Below, piece after piece: positions 24,450-34,561 of a DNA stretch of 64,000 bases (positions are counted from its first letter, which is position 1; every line of letters begins with the position of its first letter). The DNA comes from Aulostomus chinensis (lineage: Eukaryota > Chordata > Actinopteri > Syngnathiformes > Aulostomidae). The stretch is taken from positions 18,820,273 to 18,884,272 of the forward strand of contig JBBMOA010000014.1 in assembly GCA_037954235.1 (NCBI GenBank), written 5' to 3'. Made by a program: the position numbers and the translations under genes. The notes under the pieces are model-generated. The model was not told the DNA's origin. It was given only the letters and a program-made list of their open reading frames with translations, and did no database searches.

Positions 24450-26015
24450 AGGAGCAGCACAAGTCCTCCTGTCCTGTCACGCTGATTGGAGCCCTCCTTG
24501 TGTGTTTCTGCACACTATCAGAAGTGACTGACTCTTTTTCCCATGGCCAGTAATCATCATCCTGACAGAGTTTAGCACCAGGGAGATCGCCCAGCTCGTC
24601 TTTGGCTTGCACTTCCTCATTGACAATGCAGTTACGTTTCCTGAGATTTGTCCAGGAAAAGTGTTTTGAGCTGCCTGATTTTGTTTTTAAAGGATTGTTT
24701 TATTTCAGAGTGGTTTGGGGTTTTTCCACATTTTTAATTTTTGTCCAGTACAAATTTGATTGATCGTGACCCCAGTACAACCAAAACCACTTGTAATGCC
24801 AACAAACCAGTAAGGCATTGCATGGGTTCAGTACAGTTACGCAGCTGCTGCTCTCCTCATGCCTGCTCTTATTTAAAGATTTTACGATACTTTTACCAAC
24901 TGTGAATTTTAAAAAGTACTTATTTTCCTGTAAGGAAACATTGTTTAGCTTTTGTTCCTTGCTTTTTCTAAAGCATTTTTGAAGTTTTTGGGATTAAATG
25001 CTAAAAATGAGAAGCCCCCCCCCCCCCCCCTCCAAGAAACGGACTTTATACTTACCTCAACATATCTAAGTGTGTCTTATGTTTTAAAAAGTTGCACATG
25101 AAAGGGTACATGACGAAGTTAAGATGTACTTCTGATGAAATTTGTCTCTCTTTTTTTTTTTTTCTTATTTCAAGCTTTCACTCACACAAGCTACCTGTAG
25201 CACTCATGTACTTTAAAATAAGCTACTTGCTTAATATACCTAAAAGGGAGGAAGTCTTTGAAACTCTCAAATTAAGTAACAGAATGTTTTGGTTCAGCAA
25301 TGTCAATTTCACACCTGCAGTAATACCCCTCATGGCAGTATTCTCTTCATTACGCAAGCATTGCCTCCAGGTCTGTCTAAATGCAATATGGAGACGTGAG
25401 TAGTTTGTGATGAGCTGTCATTGCTGTGATCATGTTTTCAGTCCGTCTTATTGTGAGATGTGTTTGCTGTAGGCTGTAACTGATGTGAATAATTGATGGC
25501 ACAGTTGGTGACGGAGACAGACGACTCCCTACTGAGGTTGAAGCCGTGTATTTTTTCCATGAGTTTTTGTATATTTGGTTCTGAATGTGCCATTGAGAAG
25601 AATGAATATTTTTTTGGGGGGGGACAGACTGGCTGTCATTTTTTTATTTTTATTTTATTTTTTTAGATGTGAGGGATGTGTTTCATTTGTCCCATCTGTG
25701 TTTTCATAAGGTAAATGTCCTCTAACCCTTTTTAACTTTGTCCACCTCAACTACACCCCTTTATTTCACGTTGTTGCCATGGACACTCGATCCCTAACAC
25801 TTGTATATTAAAGCCCTCTTACTCATGGATCAGAAAAGGACTGGTTTGTTTTCACAATGACCTGTAATGGCCTCAAATGAGATACAGTAATTGGTATGCA
25901 GATGAGACCCAGTGAATTTTGCCAATGCTCTATTAGGGTCTTATGTATTAAGCTCTAAATGTGGAGCCTGTTTTCATTTGTGCTGCTCTAAATAAAAAAT
26001 CCTTAGCATCCTCTG
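24450..26015 (+). other. mknk1 3' untranslated region with poly(A) signal
   Basis: No coding sequence. AATAAA at 25991-25996 is followed about 20 nt later by a GT-rich stretch (tgtcttgtgtttctg), a good cleavage context. ATTAAA near 25808 is a possible earlier site. A C homopolymer lies at 25015-25030 and T-rich tracts near 25150 and 25650. Confidence 0.6.
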
Positions 26016-26514
26016 TCTTGTGTTTCTGATGTCATTTGAATGTTTTTCCTTTTGCTGCAAGATAAAATGCATCTCGGCATCACTAATAGATTAACCGATG
26101 CTGTAAATTGGCAACAGTTCTGTACTGGTGCTGATGGACTGACATCACTACATTAAAAACTTTATCATGTTAAGACTTTTATAAGAGGGGAGCACCCTCT
26201 TCTTTTTTCAGCATCTCATCTTCATCTTCAGTGCATGGTTCATATGCTCAATAAAGAACTTGGAGTGGAATTTTAAAATAGCCATTTATGGGGCTTGAAA
26301 AATTTTGAAAATAACTAAAACCATACAATTTTGATAAAGTCAAGAGAATTAAAAAAAAAATCCCTGACCACTCTCTCTTTATCTCTGTCCCTCTATCCCC
26401 TTCTCTATATCTGTCTTCCTCCATTATCTGTCTTTGTCTCTGCCCTGCCCTCCTGCTCTCTTTCCCCCCAACCAGTCAAAGCAGAAGGCCGTCCCCACTG
26501 ATCCTGGATCTGCT

Positions 26515-26705
26515 CGATGTTCCTGCCTTTTAAAAGGAAGGTTGTCATCACCACTGTTGCAGGATGTGCTGCTGATGGAGAATTGTTGGGTGTAAATTCA
26601 TTGAAGGAGTGTGGTACTGGACCTGCTCTACCTGTAAAGAGTCAGGAAATAACTTTTGTTCTGATTTGGCGCCGTACAAATAAAATTGACGTGACTTGAC
26701 TTGAC
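26515..26705 (+). mobile_element. L2-type LINE 3' end fragment
   Basis: The sequence from ttccttttaaaaggaag through tggatttggcgc-like text to gccgtacaaataaaattgac followed by gtgacttgacttgac matches the 3' untranslated end and short tandem tail of fish L2 elements as I know them. No coding part remains. Confidence 0.7.
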
Positions 26706-26891
26706 CATGAAAATCACTTGGTTAATATTGGCTTACCTAAATAGATGTTTATGTTGTTTCAACAGCAAAGCTAATTTTACTCAAATGTATATGTTGATAC
26801 ATTTTGACATTGATTTCTTTGTTAATTTTTGATGCATTAATAGACACTTCTGAAAATGTATGGTCATGGAAATTTTCCTCAAGGCATGGAC

Positions 26892-26946
26892 ATTCCATCC
26901 ATCCCTATTCTATACCGTTGATCCGTTAAGGGTTGTGGGGAGGCAT
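26892..26946 (-). mobile_element. SINE-like repeat, 3' end fragment
   Basis: Only the tail part of the TGGA-tailed repeat remains (ccatccatccctattctat, then ccgttaagggttgtggggag on +). Confidence 0.55.
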
Positions 26947-27555
26947 GGAAATTTACTGGTAAATAATGTAATAAATGAGAGCCTACAAGCAAAAAATATG
27001 TAGGACTCATATGTCATTTGAAATATCTTTTAAAAGTAATAGAATTTTAAAAAAAACAGTAGTTTCAGGGCCTGGAAAAAATTTCAAATAAGTTAAGCCC
27101 TCAAATTTAAAAACAAAACATTGATTTTTTTTTAAAAAAAACCTGCGTATGGACTGAGAAAACTCAGGCTATATGTTTGTTACGTACTAAAGACATCCCT
27201 TTCATATCAGAACTTCTCCTTTCTGTAAAAAAAAAAATCAAATGATGAAATATGATGGGTTTCATAAATAAGCCTTACCTGTCTACTGATGCCTCAGAGC
27301 ATTACTTAAAAATAACTTTCTTTGTGAAAAAGTGGCTTTATACAACATATATGTGATAGCAGGTCAAAGCAGGTGTAATTGATCACATTGATTATGGTCC
27401 AATTCCATTCAGTGTGTCACAGCTTCTCAAACGAGCAAGCACGCACAATGCCTGGTCCACCTAAATGGAACTAAACCATAATTCATGTTAGTAATTACTT
27501 CTACTATGACATGTTATTGTGAAGGGGGCCTATTTAGGAGTGGACTGCGCCCCCC
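26947..27555. other. Intergenic, no gene recognised
   Basis: AT-rich with several A runs. A kinocilin (KNCN) gene would be expected between mknk1 and tmem275 by human synteny, but no two-helix coding segment of that kind was seen here. Confidence 0.45.
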
Positions 27556-27559
27556 AGTG

Positions 27560-27702
27560 GTAGACCTTCACACCGTGAGGTGAGACACCAGCAGCGGCAG
27601 CAGCGACGACTCACTCTGCACTTCACCCTCTGCGAGGACACACCGCCTGCAGCTCCACCACTCCTACACATGATGATGGACAGACGAATACAATCCAAAC
27701 GT
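27560..27702 (+). promoter_or_regulatory. Candidate 5' non-coding exon of the TMEM275-like gene
   Basis: A GC-richer block (cagcagcggcagcagcgacg) ends at a strong 5' splice site, aaacgt|gtaagtgac (exon end 27702). The matching 3' splice site is cactctctttgcag ending 28013. Spliced together, an upstream ORF (MMDRRIQSKRLPF, stop) precedes the main ATG. A TATA-like ctatttag lies near 27530. Confidence 0.5.
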
Positions 27703-28099
27703 GTAAGTGACAGCGATAACAGTGCTTAGTAATTAAGGCTCAGGTTTTTTTCTCACAGCAAATTGTTTGGTGAAAGGGAAATGTATTTTAACAGTTGCTT
27801 ATGTTTTACATACTTGGCAAATTATCAGAATACCGGTTGTTGCCGCATGCCATACCCCACTGATTGCGGTGAAAACGTGTAATTAATTACTTTGTTGAAA
27901 CAGTTTTTATGCCATGTGGTAAATTATTTAGCTCTTTGAATAGCTTTTGTTCAGGAACTTAAAGGTGCAGCTCAACTATCTCTTGTCTATAAAACCTCAC
28001 ACTCTCTTTGCAGCTTCCTTTCTGAAATTGTCCATACAGAGACCTGCTCATCCATCTGATTTTCAGCTTGTCTGCATCTCTCAGAGCTTTCTGTGAGAC

Positions 28100-28678
28100 A
28101 TGGTATTACCAGACAAAAAAAACAGACCTTCGGCTGCCAAGAGGGTCTCCAAGCAGGGTCTGTTGCAACACCAGAGCATGCCCTCCCCAGCTCTGTGCTG
28201 CGCCTGTGGCCTGTGCATCATGCTGGCTGGCATCAACATCACCCTGGTTGGAGCCTTCGCCTTTGGTACCTTCATTCCAACCAGCAACCCTCCCATTATC
28301 ATAGGGCCCCTTCTTTTACTGATAGCATTGGCTTTCTTCACGTTATGTTGTTTGGTGAGCCGGAAGACCCCTGCTCACATGGCCCGCAACACCAAAAGGG
28401 GTGACAAGTGGGGGCTGATACAGATGAGTGGAACGACATTTGAAATGGAAACCAGTGAACACACTCTACAGGACACAACAGCTGTCCAACTAAGCCCCAC
28501 CAATTCCCCCAGCTCCTCTGCCAGATCCAGCTGCAGCCACGGGAGTGCCCCCACCTCACCTGTGTGTCAGGATGGAGACACCCATGTTAATAGATCAGAG
28601 ATTTCTGCCATGACTGCAAATGTCGGATTGACCTCAGGGTGCACAGAGCAAAACTCTAATCTCTCCATATGCAGTTAG
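28100..28678 (+). CDS. tmem275: Two-pass membrane protein, TMEM275-like
   Basis: A 192-residue protein in a single coding exon, with the exon start at 28014 after a good 3' splice site. Residues 1-30 are basic and polar. Two hydrophobic segments follow: about 31-59 (cysteine-rich ALCCACGLCIMLAGINITLV) and about 65-86 (PIIIGPLLLLIALAFFTLCC). Both ends are therefore predicted on the same side, probably cytosolic. Residues 90-192 are a serine/threonine-rich tail. The position downstream of mknk1 in the same orientation and the two-helix layout fit TMEM275 of human 1p33. Its function is unknown. The name rests on synteny and partial recall of the human sequence; kinocilin, also two-helix, is less similar by memory. 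Confidence 0.75.
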   Translation: MVLPDKKNRPSAAKRVSKQGLLQHQSMPSPALCCACGLCIMLAGINITLVGAFAFGTFIPTSNPPIIIGPLLLLIALAFFTLCCLVSRKTPAHMARNTKRGDKWGLIQMSGTTFEMETSEHTLQDTTAVQLSPTNSPSSSARSSCSHGSAPTSPVCQDGDTHVNRSEISAMTANVGLTSGCTEQNSNLSICS

Positions 28679-29730
28679 TTGGGAGTCACCATGTTTAATT
28701 TAATTTAATTTAATTTAGGATTTATCTCACAATAATTCAGTGGTATGCAATTTTGTGTGATATTGTGCAGGCTTATTTAGAACTGAATCTTGAGAGAGTC
28801 TCTTAAAGATGCTATTTGAACCACCCACTCACTTCCTCTCAGCAATGAGTACAAGTGATACACAAGAACATATGAACAAATAAGACCCTCGTAGATCACC
28901 GATGTATCTGAAATGTAAGTGGACTTTGCTAAGGGAGCCTGGTCATTCATAACTTAACAGTAAATGTTAAAGCTTGGTAAGGATCCGGACCAGCTTCTGC
29001 TGATACTGAAAAACTGAAGTGGAATGTAAATAGATCCAGACTGTTGAACAAGCTTCACTTTTTGTATAGAAAATCCATAATGTTTGACTGAATTCATGAA
29101 AAAGCTCCTCAGTGTTAAGATATTTTTAAATGAGAGGATGAGAAATGACATGTACAAACTTTATGTCGGCCTCTAATATCAGGATCAGGATCGCCTCGAC
29201 AATGTGAAGAGAAGCTACTGTTACTTTTTTGTTGCTTTGTTGCATTTGACATTTTTTTCAACTTTTATTGCAAGGATGTAATGTGTGAGTCAAGCGTGTT
29301 GTGTAAAACCTCTCAGCTCATTGTTACTCTCTGTGTTACTGGAAGTTATTGAATGTTAATTTGGAGTATGTATTTTGTACATTGTCAGAACAGGAAAGGG
29401 CACCTTTAATCTAAGGACCTGTTCGTTTACTTCTTGTTGTGTGGAACATTTAAAGCAGATTATGTCCCATGGATTAACCATGTTTAGTGGTCATCATTTC
29501 AAACTAGAATGTGCCGGTCGAGTCGTGTGTACGCCGTGTAAATATCATCCACAATGTTTAACACTATGACATACTGTAAGTGTTTTTACTTTCAAGTGTA
29601 TAAACTCAATCTGTGATGACATGAATGTTCAAGAACAAACGTTTACCCACAGTGGATTTCTTTGTCATGTCTCACTCTTATAATAGCTATGGGTCATATT
29701 TCACAAATAAAGCTAACATTTAACATGATT
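28679..29730 (+). other. 3' UTR of the TMEM275-like gene
   Basis: Non-coding, AT-rich. AATAAA at 29706-29711 is followed by a GT-rich segment (cttgtgtctgttt), a plausible transcript end. A short run of taatt repeats lies near 28697-28718. Confidence 0.55.
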
Positions 29731-29987
29731 GTGAGCCACATGACTTGTGTCTGTTTAAAAACATGTTAATAACATAAAATAAACACACACACAGACACGC
29801 CTGTTAGTTGGAATAAGGAAAGTGCACAGAAGATAATTGGTTGTTATCTGAGGAAAGCCAGTAGTGGCAGAGCAAACAGCTTACTCCTAACATGCAGCCC
29901 ATCACTTGGCATCTGACCCAACAGCTGGCGAGGAGGGCGAGAGCTCTGTTTACTCATCATTATATTAGCTGTACACAAACACAGCAA

Positions 29988-29988
<1 letters not shown>

Positions 29989-30034
<46 letters not shown>
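29989..30034. repeat. (CA)n microsatellite
   Basis: Uninterrupted CA dinucleotides. Confidence 0.97.
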
Positions 30035-30036
<2 letters not shown>

Positions 30037-30136
30037 TACACAGGTGCAAGGATCAACACAGAAAAATGGGACTGTACTGATAGCAGGCAGTGGCTCTCGT
30101 GTTATCTTTCCACAGGTTAAATTGCCTGCAAGAACC

Positions 30137-31170
<1,034 letters not shown>

Positions 31171-31240
31171 TAACCTTGTAGGGGCTGGCGTCCACATATG
31201 TGGACATCATATTTTAGGTTGTCTACACCACAATATGAGG

Positions 31241-31602
31241 GCGGCATGCTGGTGCAGTGGTCAGAACTGTCAGCTCACAGCAAGAAGGTTCCGGGTTCAA
31301 AGCTGGACTACGGGATCTTTCTGTGTGGAGTCTCCATGTTCTCCCTGTGCCTGCTTAGGTTCTCTGCGGTCCTCGAGCTTCCTCCCTCAGTCCAAAGACA
31401 TCAAGAGAGGACCAGGTTAATCCAGACTCTAAATTGACTGTAGGCGTGGCTGTGAGAGCCAATGGTTGTCTGTCTATATGTGCTAGCCCTGCCATGGACT
31501 GGTGACCTGTCAAGGGGGAAGGCTGCTGGGATAGGCTCCACCCCCCACCACCCTTAACAGGATAAGAGGTAGAAAATGGATGGATGGATGGACGGATAGA
31601 TG
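31241..31602 (+). mobile_element. SINE-like repeat, full-length copy
   Basis: Head with A-box-like tggtgcagtgg and B-box-like gggttcaaagc, the shared body, then tggatggatggatgg tail. It begins directly after caatatgaggg of the surrounding element, the same junction as in the inverted copy at 39820. Confidence 0.8.
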
Positions 31603-31838
31603 AGGACAGAGTCTCTGGTGTAAGCCTGATTATGCACTTTGAGGCACCCATTATCAGGAGCTGCTGGATGATGAACACATGAACTCACACAATACAAATG
31701 ATGATTTCAGTTGAGCAGTTTTAGTTCATTTCTTTTATTTTGTAAAATTGAAAATCAAAACACAACTTGCAACCATTGGTGTTCATTTATCAGCAGAGAG
31801 GCACCACTACTTCAACACTTAAGTGCTGGTGACTGAGT

Positions 31839-32060
31839 TCAGTGGTCTCTGCCTCTCTGCCAAAAGGGTCCATGTCTGCGCTCCGGAAGGAACTCCTGAG
31901 GATCTTCCTTGCTGAGCCAGGAGAAAAACAGACGGACGGATTCCAGCGCTTGAGCTTTGCTATCTCGCTGGTCCGTGTCCTTCCTGGCTTCCCACCTGAG
32001 GAAGACCCTGGTTGATGACGTCCTCATCAAACAGGACGTCAAAGGTTTTGAGCAGGAGTA
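31839..32060 (-). pseudogene. eIF4G-like C-terminal (W2 domain) exon, frameshifted
   Basis: eIF4G is the scaffold of the eIF4F cap-binding complex, and its C-terminal W2/HEAT domain is where Mnk kinases dock. On the minus strand a strong 3' splice site (ttcttctgtcccctcag) is followed at 32060 by LLLKTFDVLFDEDVINQ. After a shift of one frame it continues FLRWEARKDTDQ, then ALESVRLFFSWLSKED, to a stop at 31839. This parallels the end of vertebrate eIF4G, where I recall LLRMFFDALYDEDV, then FYSWESSKDP, then ALKSVTAFFKWLREAE. The tail after SKED is unlike eIF4G. No upstream exon was found to 33.3 kb. The shift and isolation indicate a broken fragment, although a sequencing error in the ccaggg run cannot be excluded. 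Confidence 0.7.
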
Positions 32061-32636
32061 CTGAGGGGACAGAAGAAGACGATGTCACCATGGAAAATCA
32101 AGTTTCATCGTGAATCTATGGCAAATAAGTTTATCAATAACATTTCTTAACCACTTTGAAAAAAGAAAGTAACATTAAGTTTCCACACACAAACACCAGG
32201 ACCACCAGATGTCTCCTGCTGGTGATACAGCAGCACTTGGTTTGGAAAAATGTGCTTAATTGATGGAACGAAGGTGTTGCTCATATTTCTGCTCCCTCAA
32301 ACCAAACCTAGCAGGATGTTTTCAGGCTTTGCCAGAAACTGGTGGTTTTTAGGTTTCCATGGTGACTGATGTGGGGCTGATTGGAACTGAACTCTGGCTC
32401 ATCTTAACCACGTGGCCTTGGGTTTGACACGTGTAGGCGCGATGGTTTTTGACAGACACCTTATTCAAAGTGGTCTGAATGAAACCTGAAGAACCAACAA
32501 CCCAACAACAGGCATGTAAAATAAAATTTTTAAAAAACTGTTGGAAATCAATGAAAATTACATCTAAAAATACATCATTTATGGTAAAATGTTTACTCAC
32601 ACGCACTGGTACAAATAAACAGAATGAACCGGCACC

Positions 32637-32767
32637 CAATGGTATTCTGCCTCTCTGTGTTGGTCCTGCCATGGACTGGTGACCCATCCAGGGTGAACTC
32701 CGCCTCTCACCTGAAGGCTGCAGGGATAGGCTCCACCCTCCGACCCTTACCAGGATAAGAGGTAGAA
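32637..32767 (+). mobile_element. SINE-like repeat, 3' half
   Basis: Carries only the body from ctctctgtgttggtcctgcc to ggataagaggtagaaa, running into a greatly expanded TGGA tail. Confidence 0.75.
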
Positions 32768-33036
32768 AATGGATGGATGGATGGATGGATGGATGGATGG
32801 ATGGATGGATGATGGGTGGATGTATGATGGATGGATGGATGGATGAATGGATGATCGGTGGATGGATGGATGAATGGATGATCGGTGGATGGATGATGGA
32901 CGGATGGATGGATGATGGGTGAATGTATGATGGATGGATGGATGGATGAATGGATGATCGGTGGATGGATGATGGACGGATGGATGGATGATGGGTGAAT
33001 GTATGATGGATGGGTGGATGGACGGATGGATGGACT
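32768..33036. repeat. TGGA-derived minisatellite with 76-bp higher-order unit
   Basis: The TGGA tail of the preceding SINE copy has expanded to about 270 bp. A higher-order unit beginning atcggtggatggatgatgg occurs at 32881 and again at 32957, a period of 76 bp. Confidence 0.9.
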
Positions 33037-33326
33037 GCTTGAAGAAGCAGTGTCAGTGAAATGTTTCATGTTTCATGCCATGTTCAGAAATTGAAATGAA
33101 CAGTTTGGAACAGTAACGATGCAAAATGCTTGGAATGTTTTTGATTTTGTTGAAGAGAAACGTCTTCCTGCAACCGTCAGCAGCACTTCAGATGAATAAA
33201 TCTAAAATGAATGTCCTCATATGTGGACAGCATTTTTCTCGGAAACTACATCATGTAAAAAGATAATTCTTTGTTTTACAATCATCAGGTCCCAATCAGA
33301 CCAAACAGCAAAGAGAAAAAAAATTC

Positions 33327-34009
33327 AAGCATTGGGGTCTTAGGAGGTTATATTACTTTTAATTATATAATCCATTAATTCACAACAACTTGGCCAGGTC
33401 TGAAAAGAAAATGCTGGCTAACGTCTGCTGGCTTAGCAGAGATCACATCAGAAATCTCAGATTTGGCAGGTTGCTGTTTTCATTGGTGGAAAACTATTCA
33501 TTTCTAAATTATTTGTTTTCATTTGCAATTATTTCAGTACCACAGCGATGCAATTGTAACGTCACTGAGAGTGTATTGATGGCTTACATTGACGACAGAA
33601 CTTCCAGTAGAACACACAGCCCCAATCAAACAAACTGTAAAACAGGTTTTAGGACTTTGGTTGGACTCTAAATTGACCATAGGCGTGGCTGTGAGAGCCA
33701 ATGGTTGTCTGTCTATATGTCTACATGGATGGATGGATAGATGGGTATACTCCAGGGGGTACGTGAAGCTTTACAAAAATATAAATATTCCAAAAAAAAG
33801 CAGTAATCCAAATACAACTAAGTCTTGAGAAATAATTATATTATAAATATTCGATAAAATACAAATTTATGTTCATACACTGAATTTTATATTCAGTATT
33901 TAATTTCAATATCTTTAAAAATACAGACTCTCCCCAAACCAACTTAGTTTGACCCATTGATCCAGCATCACTTGTCAATAACCTGCCGTTGCCATGACAA
34001 CGCACTGTC
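33327..34009. repeat. Left arm of long inverted repeat flanking the STK36-like gene
   Basis: This 683-bp segment is repeated in reverse complement at 38878-39529. The arms share the end of the piggyBac-like element, about 300 bp of otherwise single-copy DNA, a SINE fragment (33661-33745) and half of a hAT-like element. Long stretches appear identical by eye; the main difference is about 30 extra bases in the left arm near 33780-33820. Confidence 0.88.
33661..33745 (+). mobile_element. SINE-like repeat fragment within the left arm
   Basis: Begins actctaaattgaccatagg and ends in tggatggatggatagatgg. The mirror copy is at 39105-39200. Confidence 0.7.
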
Positions 34010-34069
34010 CTGCTGTTATTGACTCATGAAATCAGAATCAGTGGAGTTTTCAGATCTGATCTCAGAGCC

Positions 34070-34181
34070 ACATTGGCTGTCAGGTTCCACTCAGCTCTCT
34101 CCTGTCTGTTCTACCAGTTAAAGGTACATTGGCTGTCAGGTTCCACTCAGCTCTCTCCTGTCTGTTCTACCAGTTCAAGGA
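34070..34181 (+). repeat. 56-bp tandem duplication upstream of the STK36-like gene
   Basis: Two consecutive 56-bp copies beginning acattggctgtcaggttcca start at 34070 and 34126. They differ at only a few positions at the unit end. They lie about 400 bp upstream of the start codon, in the presumed promoter or 5' UTR. Confidence 0.9.
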
Positions 34182-34561
34182 CTCATTCTTTTTTTCTCCA
34201 TCTCTCACTTTTTTCCGCTCTTTGCGGCTCCACCGTCACTTTGCAGTTTCTGTAGGAAATGTTTCTGAGGGCCTGAACATGGAGGACTACATGTTCACAC
34301 ACTCACTTCCTTCTCGATCCACGTGAAGGTGAATGTGGAGGGAGGGCGCATGCACGATGGCGTACGGCCAGAGTTCTGATGTCAGTGAAGATGACAGAAG
34401 CAGATCACAGCGTTCAGTCAAGATGACAATATCAGAGACAATGTCACTGAGAGCAGCCAGTGATTTTAGGATGACAGATTCAAGGACACCGGAGTGTAAA
34501 GGAACACGTTTCCTACTCTCTGCAAACAGAAACCAGTCTACTAGTCTACCAACAACTCAGA

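Larger units (their letters stand above)
31171..33354. mobile_element. Left copy of a piggyBac-like MITE broken by nested insertions
   Basis: The left end reads ttaa then ccttgtaggggctggcg and a palindromic tccacatatgtggac core (about 31190-31204). The other end, 33327-33354, reads aagcattggggtcttaggag and then gttat, a degraded TTAA. An internal gtcctcatatgtggac motif lies near 33211. The TTAA flanks and cctcctaagacccc-type end suggest a piggyBac-type non-autonomous element (inference). A SINE, a TGGA minisatellite and an eIF4G-like exon lie inside it. Confidence 0.45.

Noticed and set aside
32768..33036. Regularly spaced repeats that could suggest a CRISPR-like array
   Set aside because: The units are TGGA microsatellite variants without unique spacers, in vertebrate nuclear DNA.
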